Source: Montifringilla adamsi (taxonomy: Eukaryota > Chordata > Aves > Passeriformes > Passeridae). Taken from it: a stretch of 64,000 bases of DNA. The stretch spans positions 5,863,732 to 5,927,731 of the forward strand of contig JAGGNK010010226.1 in assembly GCA_017590115.1 (NCBI GenBank), in the 5' to 3' direction. The position numbers and the translations under genes are program-made. This document shows, one piece after another, positions 1 to 12,046 of the stretch (positions are counted from its first letter, which is position 1; every line of letters begins with the position of its first letter). The notes under the pieces were generated by a model. That model was not told the origin of the DNA, made no database searches, and saw nothing but the letters and a program-made list of their open reading frames with translations.

Positions 1-3000
1 TCTTATTTTCCTATTTGTCTTCTGGTTGGGATAATTTTAACCAAAAAGTGTCACTGAGCCTACAGCACCTGTTTAAGTAAGTGATTGAAGAGGAAATAAG
101 CATAAAGGACAAATGAAGAGTAAATCCCTGCAGATTAAGGATGAGGGAATAATTGCTGGGGTCTGCAAAATACTTCCATCATAGTATCCAAAATACTTTT
201 GGGCAAACCCAAAAACAAAGCAATAATCTTTATTCCTAGAACCATTCAAATTCACAGCACCTATTCACTGCAGTGCACTTCTGGGGAATGTCACTGCTGG
301 TGTCCAGGTGTGGCAAGAAGGTAAGAGCTGCTCCAAAGGATCTCCTGCACTCAGGGGAACTCTTGTCTGCTGAAAAAGTCATCCAAGACCATCACTGCAT
401 GGTGTTGGCCTACTGTGTGAAGAAAAAAGTAAAAATTCTCAAACCCTGTGAGTGTACCTAACAGAAATATCCTAAAGTGCTTAAATTGACTGGATATATA
501 TTAATAATTCTTCTGAACTGAGAGCAATTCAGATGTATGGCTGTTTAAGTTTGTCTTAAAATATTCCAGAGGTGAAATTTCTTGAATGACAATTAAAGAA
601 ATGTGTGTGTAAAGTTTGGGTGAATAAAAACTACAGGGTTCCCATTTGCAAGAAACAATATATCAAATTATGGCAAGTCAGATTATTGTGAGGTCTTTGT
701 ATACAGTAATACAACATATTACACTATTGGTCTCACGCTCAGCTTCTGTATTTATAATTTGGAGGCATTATAGAGCTATGAATTCCTCATATTATTTTTA
801 GGTTTCCACAACTTCTGCCTTCTGTAACTCTCAGCAATCAAAACTAATCCTGAAGTCAGAAAATCAGTTGGTAGTATATTAACATGATTCAAAAATGCTT
901 TTGGGGATAATACCTTTTTTAAAATATGTATCAAAATATCAAAATACATATGCACACAATGTATACCCATCCTACGCTACTCTTTAAACACACATGCTTT
1001 GATTAAAAAACTCAACTTCCAAACTCGGTTTCTCTATTTCCTTTGCAAATACATCTTTATATATATTTTATAAACAAAGGCAATAGTTAACTTTCATTCT
1101 GCTGTAAATCTTGAGGTTATTTTTACAGAATATTAAAGTGACAGTAAATTTTTTACTTTATAATACCATAAAGTAAGCCTTTCTTCCCTGAAAACCCTAA
1201 ATTTCTTGTGACCTTGTAAATCCTATATTAATTTGTTAGATTTGTGACCTGGAATAATATGAATGATTTCCACAAAAACTCATTTTTCTCTTGAATTGGT
1301 GTAACGAGATTTACTAGCCTCAAACTCAGACCCACCCTTTTCAGTGAATATTATTTCAGTGCAGCTAAGGAAGAATCTGTTACCAAAATGCAAGTGGATA
1401 CTATATCCTGAGGACTTCCAGACACTCTTTCCAATATTAATAAATATTCCCCCAAAAGTATTTAACTTGGTTATCCTATATCACTGGAAAAAAAAATTAT
1501 TGCAAAATCTTTTCCACTTATGCAGTGGGGCTGATACACAGAAAAATTCTACAGCTCTTTCAGACAAATGTCTGGCTTGTGAAAAAGCATCAAACTTTAG
1601 ATCTAAACAAAGCAGGTTTTTGTCACTAATACCAGTGTGGTCTCTACTTACAGGCCAGGGAAATATTGCTAATTTGTAAGATGGCACTATCAGTCCTCTG
1701 AACCATCTTTCTGCCTGTGTGGTGACAGTGAATCAGGAAAGAAAAGGGAAGTAATTCTTTGATGGACCTACCAAGGGCTGGCTGCTAGTAAAAAATAAAA
1801 AATGAAAAAAAATAAGATGGCTCTATGAAACAAGTCTTGTGAGTTGTATCAGGTGCTTCAGCCCAGAAATCTCACCACTTACAAGGGAAACATTATCATT
1901 GAAATATGAATATTTTACTTTTATTAGTATTTCACACATCCCTGCATAACAAGCAATGTCACTCAATGATATCAACATAAAACCAGCAACCAGGAGCTAA
2001 CTCAGTAAAGGCAGAACCACCTCCTGCCTTTTGCTTCCTGCTCTGCAGCTACAATTTTCAGAATTCCCATCAAATCAGTCTAAAACAAGCAGCTGGTCCT
2101 CTGTGATCCCAGGGAAAGTTAATGACTCGCTTTAAACTGTGGTAATTGATAAACACGCTTTTCATTTAAAGGAAAGCAAGTATTTTTCTTCACATTTCGA
2201 GGACACAGGGAATGCCTAAAGCTAAATCTCCTCCATAAATTACTGTGGCTGGATAGCTAGACCTGTTTCTATTGAATTTCCTCATCCTGAGTAGTTCCCA
2301 TATATTACAAAATATGAGTCAACACGAGCGAAGGTGGCAAAGCCTGGCTACTAGGGCTGGGTTAATCCCTGCAGTAGCAGGGTTGAAATGCAAATTTATA
2401 CCAGAATTTGGGCAGCCAACAGAGTAATTCAGGGCTGCTCTGGTACCCCTACACAACACCTGCTCCACAGAGGATGGCTGAGCATTGCACAGACAAAGCT
2501 GCTCCCTCAGCAGGAGGAGGAGAAGATTGTTGCATGTTCAGTTTACTCTGGTTCAGGATCACAAGAGTCATGGAATGAGATCTCAAAGCCCTTCTTGGTT
2601 TCCTCAATGACTTTACTGCTCTATTTCAGGGGAACTGGGAGAACAGTGATTCAAGGATGTTACTGGAATTCTGCAGTGACTTGGCTCAGAGTTTAATCCC
2701 CATTACCCACAGGTGCCAGGCTGAGATCATCACACTGAACAGAAATAATTGGCCAGAATCAAACCCCAGCAGAAAAAAAGAAATTATATTATGTTTGCAA
2801 GAGAAAGCAAATATCCTTTCTGGGAAGCAGTTGCTGCAGAGCTGTATCCAGGGGTTGAGGTTGTGCACCAAAAGATCCTGAAGGACAGACCACAAGTTCA
2901 GGACCTGCATTCCTGTCTGACAGGCTGCACTTCCTGTAAGAGACCATGGAAGGTCAGAGAGCCCATCAGCTCCTCACCAGCAAAGATCTGACTCCAATTA

Positions 3001-6000
3001 CACCAGTTCTTGTCTTTCCATTCAAGATTACAGATGTGGAATTTAACAGAGAAATCATTAACCGCAAAACAAACTGCAAAACCTGAGATTTTCTCCTGTT
3101 GCTTCTCCAATAATCCTGAAGTTTAGGGCTTCCCTTTCCTGACAGCCTTCAAGGTTAGGCTTGGGTCCACCTATGCACTCAAGTTTTTCACTGTGTTCTC
3201 ATTTGCTATGAGAAGCTCGATTTGGCACTGACAGCACTTGAAGAGAGGTGCTTCATCTTTGCCAGGCTCAGGACAAAATGCCCTGGAATCCCTGCTGACA
3301 GCAGCCCTAAGGCACTGACACTTTGGTGGGTCTGTACAGACACTGCCAGATCTTAAACAAGCAATCAGGTAAGCAAATACCTCAGCAACTTTTCTAAGGA
3401 AAGAGATGGTGACAGAACTTTATCAACTGGGTTGACTTTAAATTCACCAACAGAGGTCATCTGGTTCATTTCTAGCAGGGGAGGGCACTCAGATTCTTCC
3501 ATGCTAAAGACAAGACATTGCACAGAACAGAATTTTTAACTACAGGTGCTTGGCTGTCGGGCTGAAATACATTTTTTTTGTTAGACACCAAGTAGTTCTT
3601 CTGAGGAATTTCAAGTCCATAACAGGTGACAGCAGGAACCCAGGACTCCAGTGTTTAGTTTGTTGCATACTCACTTTCTGAGATTTAAGAGCACAAAGGA
3701 ACCACAAACAAAAGTCAGACTTGCCTGACAAAGCTGTCAGTGCTATATGCAGTAAAGGTGCATGCATGACTGTACAACATGTGTGAAATAATAAAATAAT
3801 ATATAGTCTTTACACAGATTTTGCACCCACCCTAAAGCACAGGCCTTCAGAAGACAAGAATGCATGTTAACCACATATTCCAGAAAAGAACATCCTTGGG
3901 ATACCAAGAGTTTTTGGTTGTAAATTTGGAAGATGAATATCCAATTCCCAAGGGACTGCTTTAAAAATTTCAGCTGCTAAGAAATAATAACAAAAAGCAG
4001 CAAATAACAAACAAGCCTGCACTTAAAGGACCTTAACTGTCAACTGACAAAATCAATATGAAAATCATATCCCAAATTAATTAGAAAGAATCAGCTATGC
4101 ACTGTTTGGGGTTTTTTGCCCCATAAAATCAAGCTAATGAGAAGGCACATAGATAGAAGAAGTGAGGGACTGACTGATGTAAAAATAAACCGCTCCTGCT
4201 ATAACCAAACACCATTTTAAGGTGCCCGTGCAGTTGCTTCATAATACAGCTCAATTCTGATCTGTCACTTCAGAGGGGCATTTTTTATGTGTTTTTCTCC
4301 ATATTGCTTTCTGGAAATCTCAGTGTGTCACCTTTCCTCAACACATGAGCCCCTCAGAGGAAGAAACAATTTGGACATTTAGTTGTTGCTTCAGTTCCCT
4401 GTGATTCTCCCGTGTTTGCACGACGAGGAGGCGGGAGGAGGAGGTGGCACAAGGGCCTGTGGGTTCCTGACACTCTTAGTGATAACCCCCACTTCAAATG
4501 GGATTTTAAAGTGCATGGGAAAGGCTGTGGTCACATTTAAACCCTTTTCCTGGCCAAAGGCCACTACCACCATGTGTGACCCTCCCCAGCAGGCTGTGTG
4601 TGGAGTCACTTTAAATTAGCAATAAATTCACCTTCTTTGCTCATTTTTGAGCCTCATCCTATTCCTCAAGAAGAGCTGTGCAGGCAAAACAGCCTGGAGG
4701 CAGACCCAGAGTGAAACCAGAAATGCTGGTGCTCAGACATCATGCAGGAGCTGGGGCCACAACCCAGGACAGCTCTGCTTTTTGCCATAATCTGCAATTT
4801 CTCAGCAGAAAACCCTGTCCTGGCTGTAACTTTACCACAGGACATCACATGGTTTTTGTAGATGGGTCTCACAACTTTTCAGCACAGCCTTCTCCACCAG
4901 GCAAGATGCTGCAGCAGGTTTTGTAGGACAGCCTGAACCAACACCTTTCCAGGATCATGCTCATCCCTGAGTTCACCTGCGCTCCAGGGTGGACAGGAGC
5001 ACCTGTTTTGAGTGTTCTTTCCCAAAGTTTCTGCAGCCATCCATTGTGATGGCAGCACCTGCATGTGGAGGCACCATTTGTTGTGTTCTGCAGAATCCCA
5101 GCCAAGTTGTTGACTCAGTAAATCACCATGGCACCAGACAAATGGCTTTCAGGGAAAAGCACCTAAAGCTGGCCTGCATGTCAGCTCAACCATTTTGACA
5201 TTGGTCATTAGTGTGAGTTCAGACTGAAAGAAATCCAATTTTTTCACAGAAAGGAAATCCTGAAAATAATTAGTCTGGCCCTGAATTAAATATTCATTTG
5301 GTTCAAACAAGGCCCACTTATGCTGAGTTGTGACTACTTTTCCAATTAGAGACAGGTTAACAAAGGGAAGAAGGAAAGAAGAAATTGTGGATGTGCATTT
5401 TGGGGCAAGCAAATAGAATATTTTAGTCAAAAAATGCTATACAACCCACCCATCCCCAACAAGGTCTGCAACTTATATCTGCTAAATGCTTTTATTTTGA
5501 CAAATTACCATTTTCTAGGAGAGGAACAACCACCAGCTGTGCAGAACTGTATTCACAAGACCCACTGCCCAGAAATAATTGCTACATTGGTACCCCGCAC
5601 TGAAATAAGCAAAAAGCAGAAAATCAGAGGTGAAAAACAGCAAAAGAGGAAACACTAGGCCAAGTAAATCGGCTACAAACACTCAGATTCAAGTAGTCTG
5701 TGTCTTGGGTCAGGCAAATAATAGTTTAAACTTCTAGAACAAAAGGACTCAGGGTGTTGGATAATTAAGCCTTTATGCAAAAAGACATTGATTTCTGACC
5801 TGGGCAGTGATTTCTTTTGCAGAGGAAGGGGTTGAAACAGCAAACTAGATTATGGAGAGCAAATAATTGCAGATAAATAGTGTTGCACCAGCAACATTAT
5901 CAGATACACGTGTCCCCTGGGACATAAGGACAGGTATTTCTAAAGGCCCACACAGGTAGTAGAAAACACTGCACACAGGCAAGTTGCACAGATGTCTTTT

Positions 6001-6959
6001 AAAAAAAAAAAATCTACCAGGCTGTGAGGGAAAAGGATGGCTTTACTTCTCAAGGTGTTACTTCTCTGCCTTCATTAATCAGCCTGCCAGAATTGCTGCC
6101 ATCTCCACAGGCTGCACATCCAACAGCTCAACATCCCTGGGCATAGGCTCACTGGCTCTAGAATTTAATGCAAAGCATGCTTTCAGCATATTTTTGGGAC
6201 CCTGAAGAAAAGTTGCAAAGTTGCCTTCCTTCTGTTCTTAAAACAAATGGGATTGTTCCATATTTCCAGAATATGGGGTATTTATCTCACAACAGTGGCG
6301 TATTACAGTGATGTATGTTCACAATAAAAAAATGCTGAAGTGATGTATTTCCTAATTACATTCTCAAAGAATTCACATCCAATGCTAGCATCTGAACCAC
6401 CTCCCAGAAGTAATAACAGGGGTCCTCTCCACTGGCCTGGGAAGGAAAATAAGCCCACAAGTCATAGAAAATTATATTTAAAATTCTTTCTAGAGGGTAA
6501 AGTGCCCTCTTAGGTGGCTCTTCAATAAATGGAAAGGAGCCCACAGGATTCCTGTCGTTAATTTTGACAGGGTTTGGATCTGTCCCTATTGTTTCATTAA
6601 AAACTGGAAATAAGTCTTGTCTACTCAGATAATTTGAACCATACTGTAGCTATGCAAGTATAATTCACTGCAGTCCCAGCCTCCTGTGGGGATAGAGGCA
6701 TAAATTCATATTATGTGAAAGGGACATAATCCATAACTGCACCCACAAGATGGCTCTGGCCAGAAGAGCATTTATTGATCAGAAAACCACCTGCCTTCCC
6801 CTTTCCCAACCCCTCATGCACATGGCACAGCAGCTGTTCGTCGGGGCCCTTCTTTCCCACACTCCTCCTAATTTGTGCCTATCACCCGTGAGCATGAACA
6901 CAGAGCCCTTCAGCTCCCATTTGCAAGGTCTCTCTGCTAATCCAGAAAGTCAGGACATA
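1..6959. other. Intergenic sequence, no gene seen
   Basis: AT-rich, non-repetitive sequence about 26-33 kb downstream of the VGLL3 stop codon. Open frames are all short and without domain or codon signature. A stretch at about 2110-2290 contains close-packed homeodomain-like words (GTTAATGACTC, GGTAATTGATAA) and might be a conserved element. Confidence 0.75.
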
Positions 6960-7035
6960 AAACAAAAAAAAAAAAAAAAAAGGAAAAAGGAAAAAAAAAT
7001 AAGCGGCTATTACATACATGAGGAAAAAAAAAAAA
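6960..7035. repeat. Poly(A)-rich low-complexity tract
   Basis: Long A-runs broken by GG and short motifs. It contains no element-specific sequence. It may be the remains of a retroposon tail or simple expansion. Confidence 0.9.
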
Positions 7036-7182
7036 GGGCAAGTAGCCAAAATATTTCACATAGACTTGAACTGCTGGTGCTGCTTCTGGATATGGCCTGT
7101 GTGCCTCACAATGGGCATCTCTGACACATTCCTTGAAAGTAAGGAAGTGCTTGAGTGCCTAACAGAAGGACACATTTTAAAA

Positions 7183-7280
7183 GCAAAAAAAACCCAAAAA
7201 AACCCAAAAACAAAACAGAAAAAAAAACAACAAAAACAAAAAAAACAACAACAACAAAAAAAAAAAAAAAAAAAAAAACC

Positions 7281-7315
<35 letters not shown>

Positions 7316-7322
7316 CAACCAA
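7183..7322. repeat. A/C low-complexity tract (AAAAC-type)
   Basis: About 140 bases made almost only of A with interspersed C (AACAAAAC, AACCC units) and a pure A-run in the middle. It directly precedes the plus-strand CR1 fragment by about 50 bases. The long Lys/Thr/Asn frames across it are artefacts of composition. Confidence 0.95.
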
Positions 7323-7370
7323 ACATTGGGAAAACAAAAAAGATCTTGGCCAGTTGCCTTCTGATCTGAG

Positions 7371-7530
7371 AAACCCAGAGATGTTGTGGAGGTTTTCATC
7401 TTGGAGATACTCAAAAGTTGTCTGGACAGAGTCCTGAGCAGCCAAGTCCAGGTGATGCTGTTTGAGCAGGAAGGCTGCACAAGGTGACACGCAGGTGCAC
7501 AAGGTTTCTAACATCAAGCATTCTGTGAAA
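7371..7530 (+). mobile_element. CR1 LINE 3'-end fragment
   Basis: The order of motifs matches a CR1 3' terminus in the plus sense: AGAAACCCAGAGATGTTGTG, TTGGAGATACTCAAAAGTTG, TCTGGACAGAGTCCTGAGCA, TGCTGTTTGAGCAGG, and a terminal CTAACATCAAGCATTCTGTG that corresponds to the CCAACCTCAACCATTCTGTG of the family. It is heavily diverged and non-coding. The A/C-rich tract just before it may be a separate low-complexity expansion. Confidence 0.8.
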
Positions 7531-9114
7531 AAGTGGCTTAGCCCAAGTTCCTATGGGTCTTTGGAGCCACCTCTAATATTCTGAACAAAAGCAGTAACTG
7601 GACATGTACTGTGATTATTTCCAAATCACTGTCTCCTTTTCTCTCCCCCACTGAAACTCAAAGTTGCCTCCTATAAGCTTTAAAGATTGTTTTGAAATAA
7701 CTGTCCAAAAATATACACATGTTGTGCATAGCCCTACAGAGCTTGCTGCAAAGCAAATTATAGTCTGGGGTGGATGAAGGAAGCTGAATCAAAACATATC
7801 TCTGTACAAAATGCTTGTGGCTTAGCAAAAGTTGTCTTTTTCTTTCCTCTCATGGTTAAAATATATTGTGTTATGAGCCAGTGTCATGCTATGAAGCACA
7901 GAGAAGAAACCATACTGGTCTTTTAAACAGAGAGTTTTGGGACCAAAGCTAATCCACAGAAAATTCCAAATAGCTCTTCCATTTCAAAGCTACACTGCTG
8001 TCTCTCTTCAGATGTCTGACAAACAGCCTCATACTAAATGTTATCATCATTCTCATAACATTATGTTATGCACAACATTATGCATTTTAACAGCATTCAG
8101 AGACAGGGAGAGGAGAAAACATCTCTGAATTCTGACCAGAGTCCTTTCCAAGCTAATTTAAAAGGTCAAGTTCTACTCTCAAACCAACCAACAAACAGGT
8201 GCAGCTGCAGGTTGTGCTGGTTCAGAACACAACCAGATTCTCTCAGGCACAGATATTTGAATATCACAGAGTTCAGTGCAGGCCAAAACTCACTGGTACT
8301 TTGACCTGGCCCCACTAAAATCAGTCTGTGGGGCTTCCAGGGCCCTGGGTCCCCCAGTGCCCTCACTACATTATGACCAGAGAAGGTTTTTTAATCCCTT
8401 AGGCTCATATTTCAGATCTAAACTTGGTGTCTCTGGTTCATCACCCAGATGTGAAAGCCTGTGTCTTTCAGTAACAGAAAGGCTGAGCAATTCATACTGG
8501 CATTAGCAATTCCTGCTATGAAAATGGCCTGGATAATATTAAGTTTCCAGGTATCTTCCATAAGATAATCTATAGCATCAAATGCAGCTGGGTTCTCAAG
8601 CAAGCAGCAATAATTTTGTGCACCAAACTAGAAATAATTTGTTGCCCCTGAGAGTCAGGTGTGCCACAAGCCACTTGGCTGCTCCCCCTCATACAGACAG
8701 GTCACATTTTGAAAGGTTCCTCACAAGGAGTCATTGGACAACTTAATTAAAAGTATTTGCACCAATCACGTGGCCTTAACTTCTGTTTTGGCACCTCACC
8801 TCCCTGCATTCCTAGTGTTGAATAGCTGGCTGTGATTTTCACTCCATTCCGTATTAAAAGGTGCCAGAATACAGCTCCAGAAGGAGAGAATCTACACTCT
8901 GCTTATTTTTAATAGGCAGATATTACTCCAAGTACAGTCCTTCATGGATTTGTGTAGTACTGCATTTGCAGATCCTCAAAACAAGGAATTTTTCTCAAGT
9001 AAATAAATAAATATCGAATCTTGTACTTCACAGTCACCATTCTAGTCCACTTGGACTAAAATCTATCCTCTCTCAGCAATCTGTGTTTTGCTTTACATTT
9101 TTAAGCCTTAATAA

Positions 9115-9115
<1 letters not shown>

Positions 9116-9145
<30 letters not shown>
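9116..9145. repeat. Poly(A) tract, 30 bases
   Basis: An uninterrupted A30 run followed by TTTTT. No recognisable retrotransposon body lies immediately before it. Confidence 0.97.
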
Positions 9146-9149
<4 letters not shown>

Positions 9150-12030
9150 TCTCCAACATAAAAGAAGCCAAACCAAAATGACCACAGCTCAGCTTTAAGA
9201 CTGATATCTAAAAAATTCAAAAGTTTCAATATTCAGCATGGTTTTCTCTAGGTAAACATGCCTGGGGAGGGGGAACTACAGTTTTTTGTTTGTTTGCTTT
9301 TTAATTGGTGCAGATAGAGCAGATAGATGAGAAAAAGCTTTCTCAGAGCATCTCATGTCTTGTGCTACACTATATGGTATGCCCACTTCAGAGGCAGCCA
9401 ACTGGTTTTAATCATCCCAGTAGGAGACCATCTTATTCCTAGCAGAAAAGCTTCAGGGGAAGAAAAAATAAAAGGCAAAAAATAATTTTAAAAAATGAGA
9501 AAAAACTCCAAGCTGGCAAAGACACTGTTATCCAGATAAAGTTTTACACTGGGGTCCATCTATTCATCCATTGCTGAATGCTGTCTTGTGGGAGTCAGTT
9601 TATGTAGAGAAAACAAGGGTCAGCTCAGGGTCCTCCTCAGCATCCCCAGAGCTTGGCTTTGCTTGCTTTGGGCCGTGCAAGAGCAACTGCTCAGCACAGA
9701 GGGACAGATGGATTTGTCTGAAAGGTGTCTCTGCACCAGCACCATGAAAGAGGCTGCTTTGGGCCAAACTACAAGTTAAAGGCATTTAGCTCACAGTTAA
9801 ATCCAAGAATGCATATTTAAAAATAAGTATATTTACGGAATTATTATCCATAAATACATAATGTCTCAACATCTCCTGCCACACTCAGCTCCCTGCCTCC
9901 CCTCATTTCTGTCTCTGTGGAGCAATAATTGGATTTCTCATCCTGAAATGATGCTTAGGATGAATCCTGGAGGCAAGGGAGGGCCAGGCCAGAGCAGAGG
10001 AGTGTCACTGGGACACTGGTGACCCTCAACAGCAACTGTAGCACTTTTTAAGCTCCTCTGATTTATGCCAGAGGCTTGGTTTGCCTTTGAAGAGGGTGGC
10101 TTTAAAGTTCCACTCAGCCTTCCATTAAGCAATTAAACCACATCTTCTGTTCTCTAAATCTGTTGGATGTTTTAAACAGATTTATTCCTCCAAAAAAGTC
10201 ACTGAGTCACTGAAGGTGAAATGATTTCCCACTCTGGAAAGTATTATCTCCCTGGAGTACCTACACAAGCTCCAGTGTAATTTTCTACACCCTGTGCCCG
10301 CAGTACTCTTGTTGAAACATCTGAGGCCCAAATTTATGCTGGAACATGTGCAATAGGAGACAAAATTTGGCTCCCCAAGTGTGAAATAGCTCAGTTGTCT
10401 ACTGACTCTACATCAAAAAAAACAAAAACATCATCTTCTTGGAAAGGATTAATTTTAAAAACCCAAAGTAATAAGGAGGCGAGGAGAGAGAAAAAAAGAA
10501 AAGAAAAAAACACTTAATTTTTCACAGCCAATATCCATTTATAATGCTCTGTTGAAAACACTGACGTGATAATCTTCTTTTCCCCCCAAAATAAAGCAAA
10601 ATATTTTCCTACTATCTTGAATTTCTCTTTCATCTTCCTAGCTAATGTTTATAAAGCAGTTGTTGATACAATCAGGCTTAATTACAATTTACAGGAGCAA
10701 TGCTCATCACACCATCTGCATTCAGGTACCTCTGAGAGCCAGCAGGAGCCAAGTCCTGCATTCGACTGGAGCAGCAGCAGCTTTTGTGCTTATTTTCAGT
10801 TTATATTTAAAAAGAAACCAGACTTAGCTTCCCAATACTCTGATAGAAATGAAAACAGGGATGATTCAATGAGATTTGAACCCAGTTCAAGCAAAACCAG
10901 GACCGTTCTGGGGACCCTGCAGGACTCTGGGCTGGCGAGGAGCGGCTGCTCCTGCTGCACATTCCCAGCCAGGCAGCCTGTGCTGTCACCCAAGCCTGGG
11001 GAAAGGCAGCTTTCCTAAAGGTGCAGCCAAACCTGAACCACAAAAGCTCTGCTGACAACCCCAGGCACCGGCTTCCAAGCGCTGTGACATTTTCCTGGCT
11101 CGTGTGCGGACATGGATGGCGTTTAGAGAGAGTAAATGGCCCGCGGCCTCTGTGCGCAGCAGAAAGCGGATTGCTGTGGGAGATGGGAGCAGTGGGACTC
11201 ACTCCTGAGCACATCCCTCTGCTCCACCACAGAGACACCTCGGTGTCCCACTGAACCTGGCTCCCAAGCCAGCTCTTAGCCCTGGCTTTGCTCATCCCTG
11301 GAGCCTCCCGCCTCGCATTCCTGCCTCCCGTCATAAACACGGAGAGCAAAGCCTGGGGATTGCTCTGAGCAGAGCTCTGAGTGCAGGGGATAAAGCTGTA
11401 GGACCTGATACCCCTTACATGAAAGCAGAAGATGCCAGAGTCTTAAAGTGCTTTGGCAGAAAGCTAGCTCTGTATAACGAAGAATGCAAGCTCTGTGGTT
11501 ACTTTAATCCCTGGAATAGCTCTGCAGATTTCTGAGTAATATTGCACAGGGCAAGTTGGCTATAATTTTTTTTTTTATGTATCTTTAAATTACTTACTGG
11601 TGTATAGCTCTTTCTTTCCTTTATATGAGCTTTCTTCTAAAACATACAGGAGAGGTGAGGAAAAAAAAAAGTATCTGTCTGAAAACAACTCCTACTATAG
11701 AAAATTTGAATCCTGGGAGAGAAATTAGTTCCAGTAGCTGCCCAAGCAGCCATGCAGCCCCATCTAGAAAGGATACATCTGCTGCCTCAAGGAGTTTTTC
11801 AAGGAAAGGAGCATAAAAATATTTTTATTAGTTGTATTGCTACTTTTATTGTCATTAATTGATTCTGAAGCTGTCAGATCTGCACCAACCTGTTCCTTTG
11901 TTATTGTCACTCTTCTGTGTCCAGAAAAATAACGTCAGGACAGAGATGGAATAGAAAGGGGAATTGGAGTTGCACGAATTGTACAGATGAGTTGGAGTTA
12001 TTACAGGGTATTTCAAAAATATTCTCTCTT

Positions 12031-12046
12031 CCCCCCCCCCCCCCCC
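12031..12046. repeat. Poly(C) tract, 16 bases
   Basis: An uninterrupted C16 run after a CTCTCTT stretch in AT-rich sequence. Long C-runs of this kind are prone to length error in assemblies. Confidence 0.97.

Noticed and set aside
7056..7517. Long frames with Lys/Thr or Phe/Val runs
   Set aside because: They arise from the A/C low-complexity tract and the adjoining CR1 fragment.
8041..8090. CATAACATTATGTTATG near-palindrome
   Set aside because: The stem is only about six base pairs in AT-rich DNA, within chance expectation.
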